From Mycolicibacterium alvei (GTDB taxonomy: Bacteria > Actinomycetota > Actinomycetes > Mycobacteriales > Mycobacteriaceae): a stretch of DNA of 64,000 nucleotides. A program made the translations under genes and the position numbers. The notes under the pieces are model-generated. The model ran no database searches, was not told where the DNA came from, and saw nothing but the letters and a program-made list of their open reading frames with translations. The stretch is taken from positions 3,720,001 to 3,784,000 of the forward strand of contig NZ_AP022565.1 of NCBI RefSeq assembly GCF_010727325.1, given 5' to 3'. The first letter of the stretch is position 1. Each line of letters opens with the position of its first letter. Shown here piece after piece: positions 26,796-35,464 of the stretch.

Positions 26796-27386
26796 CTACT
26801 TCAGTACCGTGGGCAGCGCCGCGAACTCCTGGCGGATCAGATCTTCCAGAGCGTGGCCCGGTGTCGACAACCACTGATCGAGGGCACGTTCGACCAGCAG
26901 CATCCCGACGGCCGCCAGCAATCGGCATTCGTCGTCTGCTGCCGACAGGTGTCGGCGCTGGGCGATTACCTTGGCCACCGTCGTGGCGTTGGCCTGGTGA
27001 TTCTTACGCTCCCGGCCCAACAGTACGAGTGACGATGCGACGGCCTCGCGGTAGAGCGCGACGCGTTTGCGAATGCGCTTGAGCCCCGGCGCAAGCAAAA
27101 TGAATGAGCTCGACAGCGCCTCGAAGTCGGATAGCTCCTCTGGCTGCGCGAGGTACACGCCGCTGACGGCGTTGATGAAGTCGTACTCGCCAAAGAACAG
27201 CACCGACTCCTTGCCGGGAAAGTACCGGTAGAAGGTCCGCGGGGAAACACCCGCGCCCTCAGCGATCTGATCGGTGGTGGTCTCGTCATAACCTTTGGCG
27301 CTGAACAGATTCAGGGCCGACTCGAGCAACGCATTCCTCGTCCGTTCAGCATGATCGTCGCGCGGTGAACGATCACCCCGTGCCAT
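26796..27386 (-). CDS. TetR family regulator (paralogue of the one at 16900)
   Basis: A 196-residue TetR protein. The helix-turn-helix is in residues about 12-58 (LLESALNLFSAKGYDETTTD ... VSPRTFYRYFPGK), nearly the same as in the protein at 16900-17490, including the recognition helix, so both probably bind the same DNA. The ATG has AAGGAGATG as ribosome site. About 100 bases upstream (27484-27509) lies an inverted repeat of the ATGGCAG family. It is divergent from the CoA-transferase operon and may repress it. The effector is unknown, probably an acyl-CoA. Confidence 0.9.
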   Translation of the reverse strand: MARGDRSPRDDHAERTRNALLESALNLFSAKGYDETTTDQIAEGAGVSPRTFYRYFPGKESVLFFGEYDFINAVSGVYLAQPEELSDFEALSSSFILLAPGLKRIRKRVALYREAVASSLVLLGRERKNHQANATTVAKVIAQRRHLSAADDECRLLAAVGMLLVERALDQWLSTPGHALEDLIRQEFAALPTVLK

Positions 27387-27483
27387 CTGTCATCTCCTTG
27401 ACTATGTCCAATGCCCCGGACAGTCACAACCGCAGGCACCGGCTAATCGTTGACACCTGCGGCCGCGCCGCGGTTACGCCAGC

Positions 27484-27509
27484 AACTATGGCAGTTTACT
27501 GCCAAGACC
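27484..27509. promoter_or_regulatory. Operator ACTATGGCAGT-TT-ACTGCCA
   Basis: Shares 20 or more of 26 positions with the palindrome at 17954-17979; the inner arms TGGCAGT/ACTGCCA are perfect while the right outer arm is degenerate. It lies about 100 bases before the TetR gene at 27386, the same arrangement as at the paralogous locus. Confidence 0.65.
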
Positions 27510-28093
27510 CAGCTCGGCCGTGGCTGGTGCACACTCAGTTCGGGTCGCATCGCCGAACTCGCTGAACAACGGCCGGACACCTCTTCAGATCGGCTGAACC
27601 GTACGCGACGCGCAGTTTGCCGGACTCGCTTCCCGACCCAAGGGAGACGAGAGCAAATGAACCATACTGCTAGGCAAATGATCTGAGCGGTGGGGCGGAG
27701 GGGCCTGAAACCTCCGGGCGACTTCCGCTCGCCGCTTGTCCTCGCTGGTCTTCTGAAAGTACGAGCAGGTAGCTGAGTGCGTCGCCGACTTGCGCGCGGG
27801 ATCTACGAACACCGGCGGCGGCTCGGGGGTGAGAGACATCATCGGGGTCGGCGCATTGGTCGTCGGCGCAATAGTGATCGTGGCGTTCGCCGACGGCGCA
27901 TCGCGTTGGGCGTCTGGTGCCTTTCGCCTCAAGGCGAGCAGGGCCGAATCGGAACCTCCTTTGCTGCCCGCGGGATGGCGGGACGATGCGGGGCCATGAG
28001 GTTGATATCGATCCGCACATCCGGCAGGACGACGTGGGCGCTTTCTTTGACGGCGGATCGCTACGTGGAACGGCATAGGCTGCAATGCCGAGA

Positions 28094-28109
28094 TTGACAA
28101 CTTTGTCAA
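28094..28109. promoter_or_regulatory. Palindrome TTGACA-ACTT-TGTCAA
   Basis: A perfect inverted repeat with six-base arms, fitting TTGAC-N6-GTCAA. It lies 74 bases before the similar site at 28183, upstream of the CoA-transferase operon. Confidence 0.5.
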
Positions 28110-28182
28110 AAGTTACGCCTGGCGCATTGAACTGGCACTATGGCATTATTCTTGAGTACTTGCGGAACCGAAACCTGAATGA

Positions 28183-28199
28183 TTGACAAAAACGTCAAG
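28183..28199. promoter_or_regulatory. Operator/promoter TTGACAAAAACGTCAAG
   Basis: An inverted repeat TTGAC-N6-GTCAA, and a 15 or 16 of 17 match to each tandem site before the TetR-ligase fusion (5263, 5285). Its first six bases form a consensus -35; TACGAT at 28208-28213 could be the -10 with a long 19-base spacing. This links the operon to the fusion regulator. Confidence 0.6.
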
Positions 28200-28219
28200 T
28201 ATCGGGTTACGATGCCCGT

Positions 28220-28360
28220 GTGACTGTGTCGACCGGAGCCTCACAGGGCCTGCGAAAAGCAAGTGATCAAGCGTTCACGCCTCGTCGACACGCTGACCGC
28301 ACTACCGTCCCACTGGCGCTTGCCGCTCGTTCCGGACAATTGAATCGACGGCCGATATGA
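28220..28360 (+). CDS. Possible leaderless 46-residue upstream peptide
   Basis: A GTG-started frame of 46 codons begins about seven bases after the putative -10 TACGAT, so its mRNA could start at the GTG itself (leaderless start, common in mycobacteria). Its TGA overlaps the ATG of the CoA-transferase gene (ATATGA), which would couple their translation. The peptide is Arg/Ala-rich with no known domain. The evidence is positional only; it may be chance. Confidence 0.3.
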   Translation: MTVSTGASQGLRKASDQAFTPRRHADRTTVPLALAARSGQLNRRPI

Positions 28361-29568
28361 CTGACGTGTTGAGCGGGATCCGCGTGGTCGAGCTGGCCGC
28401 ATGGACGTTCGTGCCGGCGGCTGGCGCGGTGCTTGCCGACTGGGGCGCCGACGTCATCAAGGTCGAACACCCCGAGACGGGTGACCCCCAACGGGGTCTG
28501 ATCAGTTCTGGAATAGTCACCGGCGCAGGGGGAGTGAACCACTTCATCGAACAGCCCAACCGCGGCAAGCGCAGCATCGGGCTGGACACCTCCACTCCCG
28601 AAGGCCTGGAGCTGTTGATGAAGCTGATCGAGACCGCCGACGTGTTCGTCACGAATCTGCTACCGGATTCGCGGCAACGCATGGGCATCGATGTAGATCA
28701 GGTTCGGGCGCGCAATCCTAAGATCATCTATGCCCGCGGTCATGGTTACGGAACCAAGGGCGACCTGGCTTCGCAGGGCGGATTCGACCTCGCGGCGTAC
28801 TGGGCCCGAGGCGGTATCGGTGATGCCTACTCTGACGGTGCCGGCTCTTACCCGCCGATCCAGCGACCGGGATTCGGGGACTCGTACGGTGGACTCGCGC
28901 TCGCCGGTGGTATCGCTGCGGCATTGGCGAAGCGTGAGCGAACCGGTGAACCGTCGGTGGTCGACGTGTCCCTGCTCAACGCGGCCATCTGGCAACTCGG
29001 TCCGGATATCGTCGGCGCCGGCGTCACCGGAGCGGGTGTCCCGAAGTTCAATCTGGATGAGATGCCCAATCCGGTGGCCAGCATCTACAAGAGCCGCGAC
29101 AACCGGTTCATCGCCTTCGTTCTGCTGCAGGCCGACCGATTCTGGTCCGACTTCTGCACCCGGCTGGGCCGCACTGACCTGATCGACGACGAGCGCTTCG
29201 CCAATGCCGCGGTGCGGTTCGGCAACCGCAAGGCGTGCATCGCTGAGCTGCGAAAGACATTCGAATCCGAAAATCTCAACCACTGGGAGCAGTCCTTCGC
29301 TGGATTCGACGGTGTATGGGACGTCATGCACACCGCCCGAGAGGTGCACAGCGATCCGCAGGCGATCGTCAATGGTTACCTGCCCCGGGTCACCGATGCC
29401 AACGACAACGAGTTCGCATTGGCGGCCAGCCCGGTGCAGTTCGATGAGGCGCCGTTGAACCTGACCTGTGCGCCAGGACATGGCGAGCACACCGATGCGG
29501 TGCTGGCGGAGCTGGGATTCGCCGAGGACGAGATCATCGACTTCAAGATCAACTCGGTGGTGCTGTAG
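28357..29568 (+). CDS. CaiB/BaiF family CoA-transferase (family III)
   Basis: A 403-residue family III CoA-transferase. It starts LSGIRVVELAAWTFVPAAGA and has the CoA-binding DWGADVIKVEHPETGDPQRG, then FIEQPNRGKRSIGLD and, near residue 144, the GGFDLAAYWARGG segment with the likely catalytic Asp. Known members move CoA between a CoA ester and a carboxylate such as carnitine, bile acid, oxalate or 2-methylacyl acids. Here it would activate the pathway acid without ATP. It leads the operon running to 35464. Confidence 0.9.
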   Translation: MTDVLSGIRVVELAAWTFVPAAGAVLADWGADVIKVEHPETGDPQRGLISSGIVTGAGGVNHFIEQPNRGKRSIGLDTSTPEGLELLMKLIETADVFVTNLLPDSRQRMGIDVDQVRARNPKIIYARGHGYGTKGDLASQGGFDLAAYWARGGIGDAYSDGAGSYPPIQRPGFGDSYGGLALAGGIAAALAKRERTGEPSVVDVSLLNAAIWQLGPDIVGAGVTGAGVPKFNLDEMPNPVASIYKSRDNRFIAFVLLQADRFWSDFCTRLGRTDLIDDERFANAAVRFGNRKACIAELRKTFESENLNHWEQSFAGFDGVWDVMHTAREVHSDPQAIVNGYLPRVTDANDNEFALAASPVQFDEAPLNLTCAPGHGEHTDAVLAELGFAEDEIIDFKINSVVL

Positions 29569-29570
29569 CG

Positions 29571-30533
29571 ATGCCGATCTCCGAGAGTCTCGCCCGCCGA
29601 TTTCTGCACGTGAACCTCAACTGCGCCTCAGTGCAAGCCACCGAGAAGCTCTACGGTGGCTTGCTCGGACTGACTACACGAATGCGGACTGATCCCAAGG
29701 TGCCCGCCGACGGCAGCATTATGGGCCTGGGCGGCCAAATCTACACAGAGACCGCGTTCCTCTACGACGGTCGCGGGGGCCGCCGCAGCTGTGCCCTGGA
29801 AGCTATCGAGTGGAGCACCCCACCACTGCGGCGCGACACCAACACCGATCCGGCCCGGCCCGGCATCCGCTCGACGTTGCTGACCGTCACCGATCTCGCC
29901 GCGGTCACTGCGGATCTGCGTGCTGCCGGGGTGCGGGTTTCTGACCCGATCGAAGGGCTCATCTCCGGCGCCGAGTCAGTGCTCGCCCTGGATCCCGACG
30001 GCGCGGTGATCGAGCTCACCCAGACACCTCCCGTGGCTGGCCCTCACCAGGGTGGGTTGTTCGGCGGCATCCGCATCGCAGCCATCGATGTGGAGAAGAC
30101 GGTCGCCTTCCTCACCGAGATCGGGTTCGCTATCGTTGACGCACCTCGACGGGTCGCCATCTCAGGCGAGCAGCTCGCCCCGGGCGGCACTGCGCAGATC
30201 GCGGATTGCGTGCTGGCTCGGCTGGCGCTACCCGAGGACGGCGCACAGTTCACCCTGACCGTGGTCGAGCATCCAGACACTGCCCGCCATCCAAGGGCTG
30301 AAGGCGGCAACAGCCAAGGACTGTACCGCTGCGCGTTGCGGGTGGAAAACGTCGCCCGCGCGCTGGCACTTCTTCCGGATTGGATTGCCGTGCAGGGTGA
30401 TCCGGTGTGGTGCCCACTGCCGGGCACCAAGATCGACGGCCTCTACATCGCCTTCTTGCCCTCGCCGGATGGGGTGTTGTTCGAATTCGTCGAACGCCCC
30501 TTGTCGTTCTTCACATCCACACCGTCGCGGTGA
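29571..30533 (+). CDS. Two-domain glyoxalase/VOC superfamily protein
   Basis: A 320-residue protein with two vicinal-oxygen-chelate modules. The first (about 10-140) starts RRFLHVNLNCASVQATEKLY and ends VLALDPDGAVIELTQTP; the second (about 155-315) runs from FGGIRIAAIDVEKTVAFL to SPDGVLFEFVERP. This resembles ring-cleaving dioxygenases and methylmalonyl-CoA epimerases, but the His/Glu metal set is only partly visible (HVN at the start; E in VIEL and LFEF). It starts two bases after the CoA-transferase stop, so it is co-translated. Lyase, epimerase or dioxygenase activity cannot be told apart from sequence alone. Confidence 0.8.
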   Translation: MPISESLARRFLHVNLNCASVQATEKLYGGLLGLTTRMRTDPKVPADGSIMGLGGQIYTETAFLYDGRGGRRSCALEAIEWSTPPLRRDTNTDPARPGIRSTLLTVTDLAAVTADLRAAGVRVSDPIEGLISGAESVLALDPDGAVIELTQTPPVAGPHQGGLFGGIRIAAIDVEKTVAFLTEIGFAIVDAPRRVAISGEQLAPGGTAQIADCVLARLALPEDGAQFTLTVVEHPDTARHPRAEGGNSQGLYRCALRVENVARALALLPDWIAVQGDPVWCPLPGTKIDGLYIAFLPSPDGVLFEFVERPLSFFTSTPSR

Positions 30534-30728
30534 AGGCTGCGCGCAGAGTGCTGCAATGACCGGACTTCTTGACCCGATGTTGGACTTCACCTGGGGTGAG
30601 ATGGCAAGGCGCGTACCAGACCTCGGATGGCGTGGAACAGCTCACCGCACACAGACGACGCGCTCGACGTCCATGCCGACGACGACACCGAGCGTGCTGA
30701 ACCCAATTGCACCGAGAGGATATTCACT

Positions 30729-31196
30729 GTGAACCAACAGGTTCCGCTAGCTGAAGGATTGTTCACCTGGCCGTCGGAGGATCCTGCTCTGATAGGCGGG
30801 AGATCCTCCGATGGACAGATCGTCTTCCCGTACCGCTCACATCGTATTGTCGGCGATCGACGTGAAGCGCTCGAGCCAGTGGAGCTGCCACGACGTGGCA
30901 CGTTGTGGACGTTCACGACCCAGCAGTTCCGGCCCCCCGAGCCGCCGTACGCCGGTGATGACGACGCGACGACGTTCACGCCGTTCGCGATCGGCTATGT
31001 GGAGCTGCCAGGGGCGCTGCGGGTCGAAGCCCGGCTCACCGAGAGCGACCCCGAGAAGCTGCGAATCGGGCAAGCCATGGAGCTTCGGATCGTGCCGTTC
31101 GGCAAGAACGCCGACGGCGATCAAACCATGATCTTCGCGTTCGCGCCGGCGGACGGCGACGACGCCACGGAAGGGGTCCACAATGGCCGCAAGTGA
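30729..31196 (+). CDS. DUF35 OB-fold protein lacking zinc-ribbon cysteines
   Basis: A 155-residue DUF35-type protein. It starts VNQQVPLAEGLFTWPSEDPA and has LIGGRSSDGQIVFPYRSHR, where a zinc ribbon CxxC...CxxC would normally sit but all Cys are absent, followed by an OB-fold (VELPRRGTLWTFTTQQF, FAIGYVELPGALRVEA). GTG 30729 has a GAGAGG site; a start at 30627 is possible. It overlaps the thiolase gene that follows by 14 bases, as expected for a partner pair. The 195 bases before it hold a frame with TWGEMARRVPDL that may be a remnant. Confidence 0.83.
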   Translation: MNQQVPLAEGLFTWPSEDPALIGGRSSDGQIVFPYRSHRIVGDRREALEPVELPRRGTLWTFTTQQFRPPEPPYAGDDDATTFTPFAIGYVELPGALRVEARLTESDPEKLRIGQAMELRIVPFGKNADGDQTMIFAFAPADGDDATEGVHNGRK

Positions 31197-32331
31197 GGTC
31201 GCAATAGTCGGGGTGGGGCTGCACCCGTTTGGCCGTTACCCCGGCAAGTCTGCACTGCAGATGGGCGAAGAGGCCGTCTATGACGCCCTCACCGATGCCG
31301 GGGTGGCCTGGACCGATATTCAAGCGCTCTACGCGGGCAGTATGGAGGTCAAGAACCCCGAGGCGGTCACCGCACTGCTCGGCATGACCGGTATACCCGC
31401 TCGAGCAGTGTTCACCGGATGTGCCACCGGCGGTACGTCACTGGCCATGGCGGCCAACGCCATTCGGGTGGGCGACCACGACCTGACGATTGCGATTGGC
31501 CTGGACAAGCATCCCCGTGGCGCATTCTCCGACCATCCTTCCGTGTCCGGTCTGCCCGACTGGTATGGCGAAGCAGGGCTGTTCTTGACCACCCACTTCT
31601 TCGGAATGAAGATCAACCGCTACATGCACGACTACGGGATCAGTCACGAAACCCTGGCCCGGGTCGCGGCGAAGGCATTCCGCAACGGCGCGGCCAACCC
31701 CTCGGCGTGGCGGCGTAAACCCATTGGCGAGGAGGAGATCTTGGCCTCGCCGATATTGAATTATCCACTGCGCCAATACATGTACTGCGGACCTGACGAG
31801 GGTGCGGCGGCCGCGGTGCTGTGCCGAGCCGACCAGGCCCACAAGTACACGAAGCACCCGATTTATCTGCGGGCTTCGCAGCTGTTCTCGCGGCGTGCGG
31901 GCGCACTGGAGGTGCTGAGCCCATCGATCTCACTCACGCCGGCACCGAGTCCTACGGTCTTCGCGGCCCGCGCCGCCTTCGAGGAAGCAGGGATCGGTCC
32001 CGAGGATGTCGACGTGATCCAGCTGCAAGACACCGACGCTGGCTCGGAAGTCATTCATCTGGCCGAGAATGGCTTTTGCGCCGATGGCGATCAGGAGGCG
32101 CTGATCACCGCGGGCGAGACCGAGATCGGCGGTCGTCTGCCCGTCAACACCGACGGCGGCCTGCTCGCCAACGGAGAACCTGTCGGCGCATCAGGGTTGC
32201 GCCAAATATACGAACTGGTGACTCAATTGCGCGGACGTGCGGGTGCACGTCAGGTGCACGCGCCGCGGGTCGGCTATGCGCAGCTGTACGGCGCCCCCGG
32301 CACAGCCGCGGTCACCATCTTGTCAACCTGA
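31183..32331 (+). CDS. Thiolase-fold lipid-transfer protein with altered active site
   Basis: A 382-residue thiolase-family protein. The nucleophile Cys is present (FTGCATGG, Cys80), but the motif that carries the catalytic His in thiolases reads ANGEPVGASG, with Glu in place of His. NTDGG precedes it as in lipid-transfer thiolases. It is fused by overlap to the DUF35 gene upstream, so the two probably form a complex. Substitution of the His suggests altered or different chemistry (for example aldol cleavage) rather than standard thiolysis. Confidence 0.83.
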   Translation: MAASEVAIVGVGLHPFGRYPGKSALQMGEEAVYDALTDAGVAWTDIQALYAGSMEVKNPEAVTALLGMTGIPARAVFTGCATGGTSLAMAANAIRVGDHDLTIAIGLDKHPRGAFSDHPSVSGLPDWYGEAGLFLTTHFFGMKINRYMHDYGISHETLARVAAKAFRNGAANPSAWRRKPIGEEEILASPILNYPLRQYMYCGPDEGAAAAVLCRADQAHKYTKHPIYLRASQLFSRRAGALEVLSPSISLTPAPSPTVFAARAAFEEAGIGPEDVDVIQLQDTDAGSEVIHLAENGFCADGDQEALITAGETEIGGRLPVNTDGGLLANGEPVGASGLRQIYELVTQLRGRAGARQVHAPRVGYAQLYGAPGTAAVTILST

Positions 32332-32356
32332 CCCACACAACCATCGGAGTTCGAAA

Positions 32357-33547
32357 ATGTCCAAAACCACCAGCCGCGCAACGATCGTCGCTGCCGCGCG
32401 CACCGCGATCGGCACCGCCCGCAGGGGCACGCTGGCCAACGTCGAGTCCAAGGACCTTGCCAAGCCGGTTACGGCCGCGGCCATCGAACGGTCTGGTTTG
32501 GGAGCCTCCGATTTCGACGACCTGGTCCTGGCAGAGGTCATGCAGGGCGGCGGTGACATCGCTCGATACGTCGCGGTCGATCTCGGATTGACCGCGCTGC
32601 CGGGACTCGCCGTAAACCGCCAGTGCGCATCAAGCCTCACCGCGATCGCGCTCGCCGCCGGACAGATCGCCGCGGGAATGAGCCGGGCGATCCTGGCCGG
32701 TGGGGCCGAATCGGCCTCGACTGCGCCGATGTCGCGCAAACGCAAGCCGTTCACCACAGGCAAGGACGCTGACGACTGGGTCGAGCCATGGTTCTCCCTG
32801 TCCCATCCGCCGACCCCCGATGCGCCCGCTATGGACATGTCGATCACTGTGGCCCACAACTGCGCGGTCCAGTTCGGAATCTCGCGGGAAGCGCAAGACC
32901 AGTGGGCGCTGCGCTCCCACCAGCGCGCCATCGCGGCTATCGACGCAGGGTCCTTCGTGGAGGAGATCGTGCCGATCGAGGTCCCGCAGGCCGACGGCAG
33001 CACCGTGACTTTCGCTCAGGACGAGCACCCCCGCCGCGACAGCACGCTGGAGACGCTGTCGGGCCTGAAAGTGCTCCACCCCGAGATCGAGGGCTTCACC
33101 GTGACCGCCGGCAACTCCTCGGGCATCAACGACGCGGCCGCCGTCGTGGCACTGGCGGCGCCGACGACGCACAACGATGTCCTAGCCAATGTGCTGTCCT
33201 GGAGCGCAGTTGGGGTGGCGCCCAACCGCACCGGCAGCGGGCCAATCACGGCGATCCCGAAGGCGCTGGAGCTGGCCGGGCGAAAGATCGAGGACGTCGC
33301 ACTGTTCGAGATTAACGAGGCGTTCGCCGCACAAGCCGTGGCGTGCGCCCGCGAACTGGGCCTGGACGAAGACCTCGTCAACGTCTATGGCTCGGGCATC
33401 AGCCTGGGCCACCCGATCGCCGCGACCGGAGCCCGGATGGTCACCTCGGCGATCTACGAATTGCGCCGCCGCGGCGGCGGCATCGGCGTCCTGTCGATGT
33501 GCGCCGGAGGCGGAATGGGCGCAGCAATGGTGATCGAGGTGGCCTGA
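32357..33547 (+). CDS. Acetyl-CoA C-acyltransferase (thiolase, FadA type)
   Basis: A 396-residue thiolase with the complete catalytic set: NRQCASSL (nucleophile Cys90), GHPIAATG (His) and the C-terminal CAGGGMG (second Cys). It starts ATIVAAARTAIGTARRGTLA. It would cleave a 3-ketoacyl-CoA with CoA to release acetyl- or propionyl-CoA. It follows the thiolase-fold gene by 25 bases and is the standard beta-oxidation thiolase of the operon, similar in type to FadA5. Confidence 0.93.
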   Translation: MSKTTSRATIVAAARTAIGTARRGTLANVESKDLAKPVTAAAIERSGLGASDFDDLVLAEVMQGGGDIARYVAVDLGLTALPGLAVNRQCASSLTAIALAAGQIAAGMSRAILAGGAESASTAPMSRKRKPFTTGKDADDWVEPWFSLSHPPTPDAPAMDMSITVAHNCAVQFGISREAQDQWALRSHQRAIAAIDAGSFVEEIVPIEVPQADGSTVTFAQDEHPRRDSTLETLSGLKVLHPEIEGFTVTAGNSSGINDAAAVVALAAPTTHNDVLANVLSWSAVGVAPNRTGSGPITAIPKALELAGRKIEDVALFEINEAFAAQAVACARELGLDEDLVNVYGSGISLGHPIAATGARMVTSAIYELRRRGGGIGVLSMCAGGGMGAAMVIEVA

Positions 33548-33695
33548 CAAAAACCGACGCACCGCAGCTGAATTCGACAGGAACTGCCATCACCATCATC
33601 TACGGGCGATCGCGATCGCCACGCGTCACACCACGGGAACGATCCGGCCCCAACCTCTTTTGTGCGGCAGCGCGCGTGTCCCTTGAGGCGCTGAA

Positions 33696-34916
33696 GTGAC
33701 ACCAACCCATCACCGCGGGGACTTTGCCGCGGCACTGCGCACGGAGCTGAACAAAGCAGCACGCTCGAAGGCGGGCGGTGCCGGTTTCACGGTGGCCGTC
33801 GGCGACGGGGTCGGCCAGCTGCGCACACTCGATGACGGTACCGATTTCGGTGTAGCGCTGAGCGCGGTGGCACGCGATATCGGTGGGATGCGGCTTGTGC
33901 TGAGCTGGCTGGCCGCTCCCTGGGATGGCCTCGTGCCGGATGCGTTCGCCGAGGTGGTGGCGTTGATGCCGGGCTGGGGCGTGCGTACGGTGCTACGCAG
34001 CCCGTCAGCGCGTTTCCTGCCCACCAGCCTCGCTGCTCAGCCGGCGCTGCTGCTCGGCCCGCTGCGGCCCGACGTATTGATCACCCGGCTGGTGCAGCGC
34101 GGCGACCAGCTCTTGTTCAGTACCGAGGTGTCCTGGCAGAGGGAACTCTTCGACGCGGGCATCCCGGTGCTGGCGGTTATTGACAGCAAAGCCCCGGCTG
34201 CCAGCGCTGAGTCACCGCTGAATCCCGATCGGGTGCGGATCATCGGACGTAGCACTGATGGCCCCTTCCAGTTCCTGCAGAAGGAACCTAAACCGGTGCA
34301 TGACGCGCTCGCCGACCAGGTGCTCAGATTCGTGCCCGCGGGGGCGCGGCTGCAGTACGGGCCGGGCCAGCTTGGCACTGCTCTGCTCCGTCGCGCGCGA
34401 GTCCCACTGCGCCTGGATACCGGTCTGCTCACTGACGCCGTGGTCGATCTCGACCGCGGCGGCCTGCTCGTCGGCGAACCCTCGGCCACTTATCTGCTGG
34501 GCAGCGGTGTTCTGTACGAGTGGGCCGATGGACGCCCCATCCTGCGGGGCGTCGCGCACACCCACGACCTGACCCGCCTCAGCCACGGTGACCCGCTGAT
34601 CACGGTCAACACCGCCATCGAAATCGACCCCACCGGGCAGGTCAACGTCGAGGGGGCGGGCGACAAGGTCGTCGGCGGCATCGGTGGGCACCCCGACTAC
34701 TGCCGGGCGGGTCGACTGAGCCGCGGCGGTCTGTCCATCATCGCCGTTCCGTCCACCTTCAGCGGGCGGTCACCGTTGGTGGACCAGTTGAGCCGGCCGG
34801 CATCGACGGCGGCTTTCGACGTCGACGTCGTCGTGACCGACAAGGGTTGCGCTGATTTGCGTTTGGCGGACTGGGACCAGCGACGCACCCTGATCACCGA
34901 GCTGTTCGCGCTCTAG
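33696..34916 (+). CDS. Acetyl-CoA hydrolase/4-hydroxybutyrate CoA-transferase family protein
   Basis: A 406-residue protein of the Cat1-type CoA-transferase/hydrolase family, with the signatures GIGGHPDYCRAGRLSRGG and the C-terminal VVVTDKGCADLR...WDQRRTLI. In the region where active members have the catalytic Glu (typically an HTE or HSE followed by a [ML]xSDG-like motif) this protein reads RLDTGLLTDAVVDL, with Gly in place of Glu. It may therefore have lost the covalent Glu-CoA chemistry. The GTG start has TTGAGG upstream. Role in the operon: disposal or transfer of the CoA moiety. Confidence 0.75.
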   Translation: MTPTHHRGDFAAALRTELNKAARSKAGGAGFTVAVGDGVGQLRTLDDGTDFGVALSAVARDIGGMRLVLSWLAAPWDGLVPDAFAEVVALMPGWGVRTVLRSPSARFLPTSLAAQPALLLGPLRPDVLITRLVQRGDQLLFSTEVSWQRELFDAGIPVLAVIDSKAPAASAESPLNPDRVRIIGRSTDGPFQFLQKEPKPVHDALADQVLRFVPAGARLQYGPGQLGTALLRRARVPLRLDTGLLTDAVVDLDRGGLLVGEPSATYLLGSGVLYEWADGRPILRGVAHTHDLTRLSHGDPLITVNTAIEIDPTGQVNVEGAGDKVVGGIGGHPDYCRAGRLSRGGLSIIAVPSTFSGRSPLVDQLSRPASTAAFDVDVVVTDKGCADLRLADWDQRRTLITELFAL

Positions 34917-35005
34917 CAGATTCGGGCGCCCTGAAGCGGGCCCCGGCCATATCGGACCATCGGCACGCGAAAATCCGCGTCGCATGGAGGAGAGAAGAGG
35001 CAACC

Positions 35006-35464
35006 ATGAAGGTGATCACGTCCATCGATGATGCGTTGCGGCTGGTGGGTCACGAACTCGGAGTGAGCGGTTGGAAGGAGATCGACCAGGCGCGCATTGA
35101 CACCTTCGCCGACGTCACCGAAGACCACCAATGGATACACCTCGATGCGGACCGCGCAGCATCCGACAGTCCCTACGGCGCTACGGTTGCCCACGGCTTT
35201 CTGCTCCTATCGCTGATCCCGAAAATGAGCAAGGACAACTACGTTGTGCAGAACGCGAAGATGGGCGTCAACTACGGGCTGAACAAAGTCCGCTTCGTCG
35301 CCGCGGTCACCGCGGACAGCCGGATCCGCATCCGCTCTGAATTGATCGACGCCGCCAAAGCCGCCGACAACATAGTGAATCTGACCGTGCGCCACACCAT
35401 CGAAATCGACGGATCGGACAAGCCCGCCGCAGTCGCGGACCTGATCGCACGGTATGTGTTCTGA
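35006..35464 (+). CDS. MaoC-like (R)-specific enoyl-CoA hydratase
   Basis: A 152-residue hot-dog hydratase, paralogue of the gene at 832-1284: both read roughly DHQWIH[VL]D, GAxVAHG or GAPIAHG, and MGVNYGLNKVRF. The ATG follows GGAGAGAAGAGG. It closes the operon that starts at 28357 and would hydrate the enoyl-CoA formed by an acyl-CoA dehydrogenase elsewhere in the window. Confidence 0.9.
   Translation: MKVITSIDDALRLVGHELGVSGWKEIDQARIDTFADVTEDHQWIHLDADRAASDSPYGATVAHGFLLLSLIPKMSKDNYVVQNAKMGVNYGLNKVRFVAAVTADSRIRIRSELIDAAKAADNIVNLTVRHTIEIDGSDKPAAVADLIARYVF

Larger units (their letters stand above)
27387..28219. other. Long regulatory intergenic region (about 830 bases)
   Basis: No convincing gene. 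A 69-residue + frame at 27790-27999 contains one hydrophobic stretch (VGALVVGAIVIVAFA) but no good ribosome site; the opposite strand has a 174-residue Pro/Thr/Ala-rich frame that looks like antisense noise. Operators are listed at 27484, 28094 and 28183. An extra half-site ACTATGGCA lies at 28137-28145. The region may hold remnants of an older gene. Confidence 0.4.

Noticed and set aside
27585..28109. 174-residue minus-strand frame in the long regulatory gap
   Set aside because: Pro/Thr/Ala-rich and without recognisable fold or ribosome site; kept only as a note in the intergenic entry.
28660..29490. 276-residue minus-strand frame
   Set aside because: Inside the CaiB/BaiF gene on the other strand.
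30534..30728. Short frame with TWGEMARRVPDL as a ligase remnant
   Set aside because: Too short to assign; only 12 suggestive residues.
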